37,887 nt of DNA from Paracoccaceae bacterium (GTDB taxonomy: Bacteria; Pseudomonadota; Alphaproteobacteria; Rhodobacterales; Rhodobacteraceae): positions 1 to 37,887 of the forward strand of contig JAUZRU010000161.1 in NCBI GenBank assembly GCA_030950185.1. Direction: 5' to 3'. The first letter of the stretch is position 1, and every line of letters begins with the position of its first letter. Made by a program: the position numbers and the translations under genes. The notes under the pieces are model-generated. The model was not told the DNA's origin. It did no database searches and saw only the letters and a list, made by a program, of their open reading frames with translations. This document shows, piece by piece, positions 16,987-26,196 of the stretch.

Positions 16987-19073
16987 AAGCCCTGTCGCAA
17001 GGTCCACAGACGTTGGCCGGCAAGCTGTCGGGCGGTGACGATCCTCAATGTCCGGCCATCGGGCGCCCCCTTGCCATTCAGCCAGACGGCAACCGCCCCG
17101 ACCCGCTGCAAATCGCCATGCGAGATGAACCCGCACCCGCCGGGTGGCCGTGGCGCGGACATGCGCGACAGGACGACCAGCCTGAAATCGGCGCAAAGAC
17201 GGGCAATATCCGTGGCCGCGATCTTGCGCCCCGTGAACAGCGCAACCCCACCACCGCCCTTGCGCCAGACGGCCCTTTTGCGTTTGCGGTAAACCCGAAC
17301 CAGCCAGCGCGGCGGCGGGCGCGCGGCGGCCTGCGGTTGTTCAACAGCGTCACCGTCACGCCGCAGCCAGCTTTGGGCAACAAACCCACTGCCCCGGCCC
17401 CGGCTGAGCCACCGCCCCTGCGGCCCCACCGCACCGACCAGCATGCCACTATCCGACAGCAGCAGATCGGGCCGCGGAGTCTGCGCCCAGATCATGAGCC
17501 CAACCACCAAGGGTATGACCCCCACCACGCGCACCCCTCCCCGCAGCAGCACCACCGCCAGCCCGGCAACCGAGATCATCACCAGCGCCGCCCCGTCACC
17601 CGCCGGAACCGGCCTGACGGCCCCCGGCCAGGATGATACCCTCGCGGCAACGCCAAGGATCCAGTCGATCCCCATGCCCATTACGGCCCAGAACGGCGCG
17701 CCCAGCCCCAGCGTATCGGCCAGCATGGCACAAACCGCCGCCGGCATCACGACCAGCCCCATCACCGGAATCGACATCAGGTTTGCCACCAGCCCGAACG
17801 CCACAAGGCGGTTGAAATGGAAGGCGGCAAAGGGCGCGGTCGCGGCCCCTGCGGTGATCGAGGAAAGAACCAGCCCGCCCCCCCAACGCAGGATCGGTGA
17901 ACGAACACGCGCCAGCGGGCTGTTCTGAAGGGCGGAAAAAACCGCTATCAGCGCGACCGTGGCGGCAAAGGACATCTGGAAGCCCACTGATAACAGGCTT
18001 TCAGGCCGGATCGCCAGCACGACCACCGCCGCAAGCGCAACCGCGCGCAGCGACAGCGCCCGACGCGACAGCATGACCGCCACAAGAAAGACCGCCAGCA
18101 TCACGAATGCCCGTTGCGTGGCGATGCTGGCGCCCGACAACACCATATAGGCCAGCCCCGCCAGCAGGGCGACGCCGGCTGCGATCTGCTTGACCGGCAG
18201 GCGCAAGGCGACGGGCGGCACCAGCGCCGCGCCATATCGCAGTGCCGCAAAGACAAAACCCGCAAGCAACCCCATATGCAGGCCGGAAATGGCCAGAAGA
18301 TGGGCGAGGTTGGAATCCCGCAGCTGTTGCAGAACCGCCGGGTCAACGGCAGATCTGTCGCCGGTCAGCAGGGCGGCGGCAAAGGCCCCGGCCTGACCGT
18401 CAAGACGGCGGCGCACCTGCCGAGCCATGTCGAACCGTTGGGCCGCCAGCCGGATTTTCCAGTCATCAAGCCGTGGCCGCGCGATCTGCCGGGGCGGGCG
18501 CCGGGCGAACCCGACCGCCCCGAGGCCGCGAAACCATGCCAGACGGCGAAAATCAAAGCCCCCGGGTTCTGCCGGTGGCGGTGGCGGCGACAGGCTGGCC
18601 GTCATGCCCACGATCTGGCCCGGTGCAAAACGGGTTTCCGTGTCATCGCCCCATATCGTCACCCGCGCCAGATGCGGTGTCACCGGCGCGTCACGCGCCA
18701 GGCGGATACGGTCCAGCAGCAGGCGCAGATGCCCGCTCGCCGACCGGTCGATGGCAACGATCCGTCCGCTGACCGGCCCGTGATAGCGCGCATCAAGCCG
18801 GGGTGCGGCGACAAGATGCGCGCGCGCTGCTGCCAGCAGGAACCCGGCCGCCACCATGAGAACGGCCAACGCGAAGGCGCGCGGATACCCCCTTGTGATC
18901 ACAGCCATCACGCCTGCGATAACGCCCCCTGCCGCGACAACCACAAGCCGCGCGGCCAAAGCTTCGCTGGACAGCCCGAAATAGGTGGCGATCCCGATTC
19001 CCATCCAGACCGGCATCCACAGCAGAAAGCTGCCGCGCTGCGCCTCGATGATATCGATCAGCCCTTGGCGCAT
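16980..19073 (-). CDS. comEC: ComEC/Rec2-family DNA-uptake membrane channel
   Basis: A 697-residue multispanning inner-membrane protein. It has several N-terminal membrane segments with a DUF4131-type soluble insert (about 95-200), then the Competence domain (about 225-500) with the typical [15 protein letters not shown] motif and a block of hydrophobic helices, and a short C-terminal soluble region that looks like a reduced relative of the metallo-beta-lactamase domain and lacks an evident HxHxDH motif. ComEC conducts single-stranded DNA into the cytoplasm in transformation; in Rhodobacterales it is also needed for gene-transfer-agent DNA uptake. The start is ATG at 19071-19073, with AAGG 7 bases upstream; a TTG two codons earlier is less likely. 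It is divergent from gltX. Confidence 0.9.
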   Translation of the reverse strand: MRQGLIDIIEAQRGSFLLWMPVWMGIGIATYFGLSSEALAARLVVVAAGGVIAGVMAVITRGYPRAFALAVLMVAAGFLLAAARAHLVAAPRLDARYHGPVSGRIVAIDRSASGHLRLLLDRIRLARDAPVTPHLARVTIWGDDTETRFAPGQIVGMTASLSPPPPPAEPGGFDFRRLAWFRGLGAVGFARRPPRQIARPRLDDWKIRLAAQRFDMARQVRRRLDGQAGAFAAALLTGDRSAVDPAVLQQLRDSNLAHLLAISGLHMGLLAGFVFAALRYGAALVPPVALRLPVKQIAAGVALLAGLAYMVLSGASIATQRAFVMLAVFLVAVMLSRRALSLRAVALAAVVVLAIRPESLLSVGFQMSFAATVALIAVFSALQNSPLARVRSPILRWGGGLVLSSITAGAATAPFAAFHFNRLVAFGLVANLMSIPVMGLVVMPAAVCAMLADTLGLGAPFWAVMGMGIDWILGVAARVSSWPGAVRPVPAGDGAALVMISVAGLAVVLLRGGVRVVGVIPLVVGLMIWAQTPRPDLLLSDSGMLVGAVGPQGRWLSRGRGSGFVAQSWLRRDGDAVEQPQAAARPPPRWLVRVYRKRKRAVWRKGGGGVALFTGRKIAATDIARLCADFRLVVLSRMSAPRPPGGCGFISHGDLQRVGAVAVWLNGKGAPDGRTLRIVTARQLAGQRLWTLRQGFQ

Positions 19074-19156
19074 GCGCAAGCCTTGCCCCCGCCTTCCTTC
19101 TTGCCTAAAGACAGGTCAATCTAGCCCTCATTCCGTTGTTCAAAGGTTACCGACCG

Positions 19157-20560
19157 ATGTCTGACTCTTCCGTCGTCACGCGTTTTGCCCCGTCACCTAC
19201 CGGATATCTGCATATCGGGGGTGCCCGCACGGCGCTGTTCAACTGGCTGTTTGCGCGACATCACGGCGGCAAATTCCTGCTGCGCATCGAGGATACCGAC
19301 AAGGCGCGTTCAACCCCCGAGGCCACCGAGGCCATCTTCGAGGGCATGCGCTGGCTGGGCCTGAACTGGGACGGTGACGCCATCAGCCAGGCCTCGCGCG
19401 CCGACCGCCATGCGAGAGCGGCACAGCAGATGCTGCAAACGGGGCACGCCTATAAATGCTTTGCCACGCCCGAGGAAATTTCCGCCGCCCGCGAACAGGC
19501 CCGCGCCGAGGGGCGCCCGACCCTGTTTTCCAGCCCCTGGCGCGATGCCGACCCGGCAACCTGCCCCGACGCGCCTTATGTCGTGCGCCTCAAGGCCCCG
19601 CGCGAGGGCGAGATCAGTATCGATGACCGCGTGCAGGGGCGCGTCAGCTGGAAATGCGAAACGCTGGATGACCTCGTGTTGCTGCGGGCCGACGGCACGC
19701 CGACCTATATGCTGGCCGTCGTCGTGGATGATCACGACATGGGTGTGACCCATGTGATCCGGGGCGATGATCACCTGTCGAATGCCGCGCGCCAAAGCCT
19801 GATCTATCGGGCGCTGGGCTGGGACGTGCCGATCTTTGCCCATATCCCGCTGATCCACGGCCCCGATGGCAAGAAACTGAGCAAACGCCACGGCGCGCTG
19901 GGGGTCGGCGAGTATCGCAAGATGGGCTATCTGCCCGAAGCCATGCGCAACTATCTGGCGCGTTTGGGGTGGAGCCACGGCGACGACGAATTCTTTACCA
20001 CCGAGCAGGCGATCAAATGGTTCGATCTGTCGGGAATCGGCAAATCGCCCGCGCGTTTCGACTTCAAGAAGCTCGACAACCTGTCGGGGCAGCATATCAG
20101 GGCGGCAGAAGACTCGCGCCTTGTGACGGCTGTTGCGGATTACCTCGCGTCAAATGACCTGCCGCCGCTGAGCGCGCAGCAGCAAGTTGCGCTGGAACGC
20201 GCCATGCCCGTTCTTAAAGACAGGGCAAAGAAGATACCGGAAATATTTGAAAAGGCGCACTTTATACTGGGAGAGAGGCCTTTCGAGCCGGACGAGAAGG
20301 CCTCACGCGTTCTTGATATTGTATCCCGTGGTATGCTGAAACGTTTGACGCCGCTTTTGCAAAATGCTAGCTGGGACCGTGACAGTCTGGAGGCCGTCGT
20401 CAAACGCTTTGCCGAGGAAGAATCGACCAAGCTCGGCGCGGTGGCACAGGTTCTCCGGGCGGCGTTGACAGGGCGCACGGTGTCGCCAAGCGTCTTTGAT
20501 GTCATGGTACTGATCGGCCGCAGCGAAACCATCGCACGACTTGAAGACGCCGCCGCCTGA
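19157..20560 (+). CDS. gltX: Glutamyl-tRNA synthetase
   Basis: A 467-residue class I aminoacyl-tRNA synthetase charging tRNA(Glu) (and, with GatCAB, probably tRNA(Gln) by misacylation). The HIGH-type motif is in [16 protein letters not shown] (about 10-25), the KMSKS-type motif in [12 protein letters not shown]. The C-terminal helical anticodon-binding region is complete. An in-frame start exists 7 codons upstream (19136), but [16 protein letters not shown] at 19157 is the usual beginning. Many alphaproteobacteria carry two GltX paralogs; which this is cannot be told here. The end of GatB at the left edge fits the indirect Gln-tRNA route. Confidence 0.95.
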   Translation: MSDSSVVTRFAPSPTGYLHIGGARTALFNWLFARHHGGKFLLRIEDTDKARSTPEATEAIFEGMRWLGLNWDGDAISQASRADRHARAAQQMLQTGHAYKCFATPEEISAAREQARAEGRPTLFSSPWRDADPATCPDAPYVVRLKAPREGEISIDDRVQGRVSWKCETLDDLVLLRADGTPTYMLAVVVDDHDMGVTHVIRGDDHLSNAARQSLIYRALGWDVPIFAHIPLIHGPDGKKLSKRHGALGVGEYRKMGYLPEAMRNYLARLGWSHGDDEFFTTEQAIKWFDLSGIGKSPARFDFKKLDNLSGQHIRAAEDSRLVTAVADYLASNDLPPLSAQQQVALERAMPVLKDRAKKIPEIFEKAHFILGERPFEPDEKASRVLDIVSRGMLKRLTPLLQNASWDRDSLEAVVKRFAEEESTKLGAVAQVLRAALTGRTVSPSVFDVMVLIGRSETIARLEDAAA

Positions 20561-20588
20561 CACCCCGGTGCAACCGGCACATCCTTGC

Positions 20589-20617
20589 CTGGTCCCCCGA
20601 TCCTCGGGTCGGGCCAG
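20589..20617 (+). other. Hairpin in the gltX-gltA spacer
   Basis: CTGGTCC and GGGCCAG (one G-U pair) with inner CCCGA/TCGGG arms can fold into a bulged stem with a TCC loop, 28 bases after the gltX stop. There is no T-tract, so it is either a Rho-dependent or weak terminator or an element in the 173-base gltA leader. The rest of the spacer shows no clear promoter. Confidence 0.35.
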
Positions 20618-20733
20618 ATCATGAAACCTTCACATGCCCCGCCTATCCTGGCGGCCGCCTGGGAATGGTTGGTGGCGTGATGTGCCTGCACCGGCGAAAC
20701 AACGAAATGAAACGTAACGAGAGGTAGAACAAA

Positions 20734-22029
20734 ATGGCAGACGCGAACAAGACGGCAACCCTGAGCTTTGACGGAAAATCGCTGGAATTGCCGATGCTTT
20801 CGCCATCTGCCGGGCCCGACGTGATCGACATTCGCCGACTTTACGCCGACGGGGGCGTATTCACCTTTGATCCCGGCTTTACCTCGACCGCATCCTGCGA
20901 GTCGACCATCACCTTTATCGACGGCGACAAGGGCGAACTGCTTTATCGCGGCTATCCCATCGACCAGCTGGCGGAAAAATCGCACTTCCTCGAGGTCTGC
21001 TATCTGCTGCTTTATGGCGAGCTGCCCACAGCCGAGGAACAGGAAGATTTCGAAAGCCGCATCACCAACCACACCATGGTGCATGAACAGATGCACAATT
21101 TCTTTCGGGGTTTCCGGCGCGATGCGCACCCGATGGCAACCATGGTGGGGGTGGTCGGCGCGATGTCGGCATTCTACCATGACTCGACCGACATCAATGA
21201 CCCCTATCAGCGCGAGGTCGCCTCGATCCGTCTGATCGCCAAGATGCCGACGATTGCCGCCATGGCCTATAAATATTCGATCGGCCAGCCCTTTGTGTAT
21301 CCGCGCAACGATCTGGACTACGCCAGCAACTTTCTGCGCATGTGCTTTTCGGTCCCGGCCGAGGATTACGAGGTCAACCCGATCCTCAGCCGCGCCATGG
21401 ACCGCATCTTTACCCTGCATGCGGATCACGAACAGAACGCCTCGACCTCGACGGTGCGCCTGGCGGGCAGCTCGGGCGCGAACCCGTTCGCCTGTATCGC
21501 CGCCGGCATCGCCTGCCTGTGGGGGCCGGCCCATGGCGGCGCCAACGAGGCCGCGCTCAACATGCTGCGCGAGATCGGCACGGTCGATCGCATCCCCGAA
21601 TACATCAAGCGCGCCAAGGACAAGAACGACCCATTCCGCCTGATGGGCTTTGGTCACCGGGTCTACAAGAATTTCGACCCCCGCGCGCGCGTGATGAAGC
21701 AGTCGGCCGACGAGGTTCTGGATCTTCTGGGCATTCACGACAACCCGACGCTGCAGGTCGCCAAGGAGCTGGAAAAGATCGCCCTGAACGACGACTATTT
21801 CATCAGCAAGAAGCTGTATCCGAATGTCGATTTCTATTCGGGCATCATCCTGGATGCGATGGGCTTCCCGACCTCGATGTTCACCCCGATCTTTGCGCTC
21901 AGCCGCACCGTTGGCTGGATTGCACAGTGGAAGGAAATGATCGGCGACCCGACGCAAAAGATCGGCCGTCCGCGCCAGCTTTATACCGGGGAAACCCGCC
22001 GCGACTATGTAGATGTGGAAAAGCGCTGA
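20734..22029 (+). CDS. gltA: Citrate synthase (type II)
   Basis: A 431-residue hexameric-type citrate synthase condensing oxaloacetate and acetyl-CoA at the entry to the TCA cycle. Typical features are [15 protein letters not shown] near the N-terminus, [13 protein letters not shown], the [14 protein letters not shown] block with the active-site histidine, the signature [14 protein letters not shown], and the aspartate in the NVDFYSG segment. GAGAGG 11 bases before the ATG serves as ribosome-binding site. It is followed by a strong bidirectional terminator. Expression is probably from its own promoter in the gap after gltX. Confidence 0.97.
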   Translation: MADANKTATLSFDGKSLELPMLSPSAGPDVIDIRRLYADGGVFTFDPGFTSTASCESTITFIDGDKGELLYRGYPIDQLAEKSHFLEVCYLLLYGELPTAEEQEDFESRITNHTMVHEQMHNFFRGFRRDAHPMATMVGVVGAMSAFYHDSTDINDPYQREVASIRLIAKMPTIAAMAYKYSIGQPFVYPRNDLDYASNFLRMCFSVPAEDYEVNPILSRAMDRIFTLHADHEQNASTSTVRLAGSSGANPFACIAAGIACLWGPAHGGANEAALNMLREIGTVDRIPEYIKRAKDKNDPFRLMGFGHRVYKNFDPRARVMKQSADEVLDLLGIHDNPTLQVAKELEKIALNDDYFISKKLYPNVDFYSGIILDAMGFPTSMFTPIFALSRTVGWIAQWKEMIGDPTQKIGRPRQLYTGETRRDYVDVEKR

Positions 22030-22084
22030 CGCCAGTTGAAACGGCAATGGCCTCTGGCCGCGTATTTCCACAAGGAAGAAACAC

Positions 22085-22114
22085 AGCCGGCCCCACAGAC
22101 GGGGCCGGCTTTTC
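22085..22114. terminator. Rho-independent terminator after gltA
   Basis: A perfect 10-bp GC-rich stem AGCCGGCCCC (22085-22094) / GGGGCCGGCT (22101-22110) with loop ACAGAC runs into TTTCT on the plus strand. It ends gltA. On the minus strand the hairpin is followed by GTGTTTCTT, so it may also serve the convergent DUF2189 gene. Confidence 0.85.
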
Positions 22115-22136
22115 TGTCAACAGGTGACAGGCAGGA

Positions 22137-22916
22137 TCACTCTGGCTCCAGCACCCGGCGATACAGATGCCAGGTTGCATGGCCGAAGACCGGCAGCACC
22201 ACCAGCAGCCCCAGGAACATGGGGATCATGGCAAGCAGGGTCAGCACACCGATCAGTGCGGCCCAGACCAGCATGACGGGGAAATTCCGGGCGACCGCCT
22301 GAACGCTGGTGATCATGCCGGTTACAAAGTCGATTTCCCGATCGACCAGCAGCGGCAGCGACACAACCGTCAGCGAGAACAGCAACAGCGCAAGCATCCC
22401 GCCAACGACCGTTCCCACAGCCAGCATGGTCAGGCCCTGCGTTGTCAGCAACACCTCGGGCGACGACGAAATGTTGGTCATGGCAGACAGGCCCATAAAC
22501 AGCGCAAAGACCAGATGCGCCAGAAAGAACCAGATGCCCGCGAAAAAGATCATAACAAAGGCGATGGAAGGGATCTGGCGATCTTTCTGGCGGATGATCC
22601 GGTCGAACACGCCAGCCCATGTCGGGCGTTCCCCATTTTCAAGCTCGTGCGAGACCTCGTAAAGGCCAACCACCACGAACGGGCCGATCAGTGGAAAGGT
22701 CACGGCAATGGGCAGGATCAGCCACGCGGTGTTTTCCATGTAAAGCAGCAGCCAGATGGCCATTCCCCCGGCGACAAACAGCCCGGCGATGACCAGCCCG
22801 AAAAGGGGGCATGCCAGGAAGTCGCGTATTCCCTGAACCAGTGCGAATTTGAGATCGTCGAAACCGATCCTGCGAACGACGGGCGTCGCAGAACCGGCCA
22901 ATGCAGTTTGCTGCAT
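22137..22916 (-). CDS. DUF2189 integral membrane protein
   Basis: A 259-residue inner-membrane protein of unknown function. The N-terminal cytoplasmic stretch (1-35) includes VRRIGFDDLKFALVQGIRDF, which is the conserved opening of DUF2189. About six hydrophobic segments follow (near 37-63, 66-90, 118-144, 155-185, 205-225 and 226-245). The start is ATG at 22914-22916, preceded by GGGAGG with an 8-base spacing; the open frame continues upstream but is not supported. It lies back to back with ctaD (306 bases between starts). That arrangement suggests, but does not show, a link to respiration. Confidence 0.85.
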   Translation of the reverse strand: MQQTALAGSATPVVRRIGFDDLKFALVQGIRDFLACPLFGLVIAGLFVAGGMAIWLLLYMENTAWLILPIAVTFPLIGPFVVVGLYEVSHELENGERPTWAGVFDRIIRQKDRQIPSIAFVMIFFAGIWFFLAHLVFALFMGLSAMTNISSSPEVLLTTQGLTMLAVGTVVGGMLALLLFSLTVVSLPLLVDREIDFVTGMITSVQAVARNFPVMLVWAALIGVLTLLAMIPMFLGLLVVLPVFGHATWHLYRRVLEPE

Positions 22917-23222
22917 GGGTATTTCCTCCCTGATTTGTTTCTCGGCCGATCGTTTTCGCCGGCCTGCGGGCGGATGTTGCGCGAAAATGGCAGCGTCGTT
23001 CAAGAGCAATTTGCAGCCAGGACCGATGCAAGACAGCGCTGCGCACGCCCTCCGCGACACAAAAGAGCAGTGAATTGTCCTGATTTTGGCGAAAATTCCG
23101 GCGCTGCGGCATATGAGGCTATTGAGGCGAAGCAGCGCGTCGTTTACGAGTTGGGCCATAAGCCCTGCATGTCCGTCATCGGATTCGGCGGGGAAAGGGA
23201 AGATGTGTCAGGAGAACAATAA
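22917..23222. other. Intergenic region between the divergent DUF2189 gene and ctaD
   Basis: This 306-base stretch must hold the promoters of both divergent genes. Only their ribosome-binding sites are clear (complement of 22925-22930 for DUF2189; AGGAGA before ctaD near 23210-23215). A minor GGCCG/CGGCC inverted repeat lies near 22945. I see no convincing -35/-10 pair, no FnrL-type TTGAT-N4-ATCAA box, and no small gene. Confidence 0.4.
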
Positions 23223-24896
23223 ATGGCAGACGCAGCCGCACACTCGCATGAGGGACATGCGAAAAAGGGGTTCTTTACCCGCTGGTTCATGTCCACCAAC
23301 CACAAGGACATCGGTATTCTTTACCTGTTCACGGCAGCAACGCTTGGCTTTGTCTCGGTGCTGTTCACAGTTTACATGCGCCTCGAGCTCATGGAGCCGG
23401 GTGTTCAGTACATGTGCGCCGAGGGCCTGCGCTTTGTTGCTGACAGCAGCAGGGAATGCACCCCGAACGGCCATATGTGGAACGTGCTGATCACGGGCCA
23501 CGGCATCATCATGATGTTCTTTGTGGTCATCCCCGCCCTGTTTGGCGGTTTCGGCAACTATTTCATGCCGCTGATGATCGGCGCGCCGGACATGGCGTTT
23601 CCGCGGATGAACAACCTCAGCTACTGGATGTATGTCGCGGGTTCTTCGCTGGCGGTCATCTCGCTTCTGGTTCCGGGCGGCGAAGGCGGCAACGGTTCCG
23701 GTGTCGGCTGGGTTCTGTATGCGCCGCTTTCCACCAAGGAAGCGGGCATGTCGATGGATTTCGCGATCTTTGCCGTGCACCTGTCGGGGGCCAGCTCGAT
23801 CCTGGGCGCGATCAACATGATCACCACCTTCCTGAACATGCGCGCGCCGGGCATGACACTGCACAAGACACCGCTGTTTCCGTGGTCGATCTTTGTCACG
23901 GCCTTCCTGATCCTGCTGTCGCTGCCGGTTCTGGCAGGCGCCATCACCATGCTGCTGACCGACCGCAATTTCGGCACCACCTTCTTTGATGCCGCAGGCG
24001 GCGGGGATCCGGTTCTGTATATCCACCTGCTGTGGTTCTTCGGCCACCCCGAGGTGTACATGATCATCGTGCCGGGTTTCGGCATCATCAGCCATGTGAT
24101 TTCGACCTTCTCGAAAAAGCCGATCTTCGGCTATCTGCCGATGGTCTATGCCATGGTGGCAATCGGTGGTCTGGGCTTTGTCGTCTGGGCGCACCACATG
24201 TACACCACCGGCATGTCGATAACGCAGCAGAGCTATTTCATGCTGGCGACCATGGTGATCGCGGTGCCCACCGGCATCAAGATCTTCAGCTGGATCGCCA
24301 CCATGTGGGGCGGCTCGATCGAGTTCAAGACGCCTATGCTGTTTGCCTTCGGCTTCCTGTTCCTGTTCACCATCGGTGGCGTGACCGGCATCGTCCTGTC
24401 GCAAGCAGGCATCGACCGGGTCTATCACAACACCTATTACGTGATCGCCCACTTCCACTATGTGATGTCGATCGGTGCCGCCATGTGCATCTTTGCGGGC
24501 ATCTATTACTGGATCGGCAAGATGTCGGGCCGTCAGTACCCGGAATGGGCTGGCAAGCTGCACTTCTGGCTGTTTTTCATCGGCACGAACGTGACGTTCT
24601 TCCCGCAGCACTTTCTGGGTCGTCAGGGCATGCCGCGCCGTTACATCGACTATCCCGAGGCATTCGCCTACTGGAACAAGATCTCGTCGATCGGTGCGTT
24701 CATTTCCTTCACCTCTTTCGTGCTGTTCATCGGTATCGTGCTCTACACGCTGAAATTCGGCCGCCGCGTGACCGAAAACTCGTACTGGGGTGAATATGCC
24801 GACTCGCTGGAGTGGACGCTGCCCTCGCCGCCGCCGGAGCACACTTTCGAGACGCTTCCGACACCGGACATGTGGGACAAACAGCACGCACACTGA
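23223..24896 (+). CDS. ctaD: Cytochrome c oxidase subunit I (aa3 type)
   Basis: A 557-residue, 12-helix heme-copper oxidase subunit, the catalytic core of the aerobic aa3 terminal oxidase. All ligands are present with numbering one less than in Paracoccus: H93 and H412 for low-spin heme a, H410 for heme a3, H275, H324 and H325 for CuB, with Y279 crosslinked to H275 in GHPEVY. D123 (D-channel) and K353 (K-channel) mark an A-type proton-pumping enzyme. The N-terminus has the usual soluble [21 protein letters not shown] stretch cut short here to its key residues W21 and F22. Subunits II and III and the assembly genes are elsewhere, as in Paracoccus. AGGAGA lies 8 bases before the ATG. Confidence 0.97.
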   Translation: MADAAAHSHEGHAKKGFFTRWFMSTNHKDIGILYLFTAATLGFVSVLFTVYMRLELMEPGVQYMCAEGLRFVADSSRECTPNGHMWNVLITGHGIIMMFFVVIPALFGGFGNYFMPLMIGAPDMAFPRMNNLSYWMYVAGSSLAVISLLVPGGEGGNGSGVGWVLYAPLSTKEAGMSMDFAIFAVHLSGASSILGAINMITTFLNMRAPGMTLHKTPLFPWSIFVTAFLILLSLPVLAGAITMLLTDRNFGTTFFDAAGGGDPVLYIHLLWFFGHPEVYMIIVPGFGIISHVISTFSKKPIFGYLPMVYAMVAIGGLGFVVWAHHMYTTGMSITQQSYFMLATMVIAVPTGIKIFSWIATMWGGSIEFKTPMLFAFGFLFLFTIGGVTGIVLSQAGIDRVYHNTYYVIAHFHYVMSIGAAMCIFAGIYYWIGKMSGRQYPEWAGKLHFWLFFIGTNVTFFPQHFLGRQGMPRRYIDYPEAFAYWNKISSIGAFISFTSFVLFIGIVLYTLKFGRRVTENSYWGEYADSLEWTLPSPPPEHTFETLPTPDMWDKQHAH

Positions 24897-25456
24897 TGCC
24901 GGCAATCTGGATGACAGAAAAAGGGGCTCCGGCGCAAACCGGGGCCCCATCGCGTTGTGGCAGGCCCGCGAGTGGGCCCGTCGTGGCACAGGTCGTGCTG
25001 CATCCGCACCGGTCGCTTTCGCAGGCCGGTCTGGCATGGGTGTTGCTGATCACGTGGATCCTGTGCCTTGTGCCCCTGATGCCCCTGCTGGGCACCAGGG
25101 CGCTGTGGGTGATGCTGCCCTTCCTGCTGGCGATATTGCTGGCGCTATGGGTGTCCATCCAGAAGAACCTCAAAGATGCCGAGCTGTGCGAAGAGCTGGT
25201 CCTCTGGCCCGACCGCATCAGGGTCATGCGCCATGACCCCAACGGGCGGATTCAAAGCTGGGAGGCCAACCCCTATTGGACGAAAATCCGCCTGCACCCC
25301 GAAGGCGGGCCGGTCGAAAACTATCTGACGCTGAAAGGCAATGGCCGCGAGATCGAACTTGGCGCCTTCCTCAGCCCGGATGAGCGCCTGCTGCTGCACC
25401 GCAACCTGGAACGCGCCCTGGCCCATGCCCGTGCGCCCGCCAACAGGGGCGCGTGA
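24896..25456 (+). CDS. DUF2244 domain-containing membrane protein
   Basis: A protein of up to 186 residues with two adjacent membrane helices (LAWVLLITWILCLVPLMPLL and ALWVMLPFLLAILLALWVSI) followed by a soluble domain with the DUF2244 markers LWPDRIRV, WEANPYWTKIRL, NYLTLKGNGREIELGAFL and SPDERLLLHRNL. The family has no established function but often neighbours cytochrome oxidase genes. The start is uncertain. The ATG at 24896 overlaps the ctaD stop (TGATG) and gives MPAIWMTE, resembling the opening of relatives, but has no ribosome-binding site and includes a strong hairpin. An alternative is GTG at 24983 (157 residues), just before the conserved VLHPHRSL segment. Confidence 0.78.
   Translation: MPAIWMTEKGAPAQTGAPSRCGRPASGPVVAQVVLHPHRSLSQAGLAWVLLITWILCLVPLMPLLGTRALWVMLPFLLAILLALWVSIQKNLKDAELCEELVLWPDRIRVMRHDPNGRIQSWEANPYWTKIRLHPEGGPVENYLTLKGNGREIELGAFLSPDERLLLHRNLERALAHARAPANRGA
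24923..24948. terminator. Terminator-like hairpin just after ctaD
   Basis: GGGGCTCCGG (24923-24932) pairs with CCGGGGCCCC (24939-24948), 10 bp with one G-U pair and loop CGCAAA, 26 bases after the ctaD stop. An A-run (GAAAAA) precedes it, giving a T-run only on the minus strand. It probably protects or ends the ctaD mRNA. It lies inside the frame assigned to the DUF2244 protein if that begins at 24896, which weakens that start. Confidence 0.5.
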
Positions 25457-25562
25457 ACGGGCAGACGCAGGTCGTCCGGCTTGCGATCGGGGCATGGGGG
25501 CGGTCACGATCATGGCCACGGCAACCACCACCGCCCAGCGTGATTACCCCTAGGCGTGCAAC

Positions 25563-26015
25563 CTATTTCAGGCGTTCCTTGACGGCTGAACCGACCTTGC
25601 CAAAATCCATCCGTCCGGCATATTTCGCCTTCAGCGCCGCCATGATCCGGCCCATGTCGCGAATGGATTCGGCGCCGACCTCTTTCATCGCCTCGGCAAT
25701 GGCCTTTTCTACTTCGTCCTCGCTCAGCTGGCGCGGCAGGAATTCCTCGATCACCTTGATTTCGGCACGTTCCTTTTCGGCCAACTCAAGACGGCCGGCC
25801 TGTTCATAGGTCGAAGCCGATTCCTGGCGTTGCTTGATCATCTTGGCCAGAATCGAAAGGATCTGCTCGTCGGTAACGCCAGTGTCGATGCCCTCGCCCC
25901 TGAGCGCGATGTCCTGATCCTTGATCGCGGCATTGATCAGCCGCAGCGTTGACAATCGTAGCGCATCCTTGGCCTTCATTGCCTCTTTCAGGCTGGCGTT
26001 GATACGGTCGCGCAT
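25563..26015 (-). CDS. GatB/YqeY domain-containing protein
   Basis: A 150-residue stand-alone YqeY protein, related to the tail domain of GatB. It starts MRDRINASLKEAMKAKD, contains TLRLINAAIKDQDIALR, ILAKMIKQRQES and EFLPRQLSEDEVEKAI, and ends GKVGSAVKERL. The role is unknown; a link to tRNA amidation is assumed from homology. The start is ATG at 26013-26015 with a G-rich stretch before it; the longer upstream frame reads through the intergenic region and is not believed. It is convergent with DUF2244 and divergent from carA. Confidence 0.9.
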   Translation of the reverse strand: MRDRINASLKEAMKAKDALRLSTLRLINAAIKDQDIALRGEGIDTGVTDEQILSILAKMIKQRQESASTYEQAGRLELAEKERAEIKVIEEFLPRQLSEDEVEKAIAEAMKEVGAESIRDMGRIMAALKAKYAGRMDFGKVGSAVKERLK

Positions 26016-26132
26016 GTGCAGTTCCCCCCGGCTATGACCGCTGTCATCCAAGCGCGCAGCATACTCCCCGCCGTGCCGCCTGACAACTGCGGCCAATCGG
26101 CCCTGCCGGGTTTCGGCGATGTTCTGCCACTC

Positions 26133-26161
26133 TTGACCACGGACCGGCGGCGCCCTAATGT
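26133..26161 (+). promoter_or_regulatory. Putative carA promoter
   Basis: TTGACC (26133-26138) and TAATGT (26156-26161) are 17 bases apart. The -10 match is only moderate. If correct, transcription would begin near 26168, which would rule out the in-frame ATG at 26158 as a carA start and supports 26197. Confidence 0.42.
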
Positions 26162-26196
26162 CCGCGCGAAACGCCCCAGGAGTGCATCTTTCCGTC

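Noticed and set aside
20140-22071. A 643-codon open frame antisense to gltX end and gltA
   Set aside because: It crosses the gltX-gltA spacer and mirrors conserved genes; no recognisable domain.
22901-22916. Palindrome ATGCAG-TTTG-CTGCAT at the start codon of the DUF2189 gene
   Set aside because: It is formed by the codons for M-Q-Q-T-A-L, has the CTGC and GCAG arms in reversed order and a 4-base centre, so it is not a PhaR-like site; probably chance.
23208-25037. A 609-codon open frame antisense to ctaD
   Set aside because: Very rich in H, R, D and Q, as expected from reading membrane-protein codons backwards; the sense strand is a textbook oxidase subunit.
25498-25536. Inverted repeat GGGCGGT/ACCGCCC between DUF2244 and the YqeY gene
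   Set aside because: The arms are 7 bp with a 25-base loop and no T-tract; too weak to call a terminator.
26158-26196. Upstream in-frame ATG for carA
   Set aside because: It overlaps a candidate -10 element, lacks a ribosome-binding site and adds 13 residues not expected in CarA.
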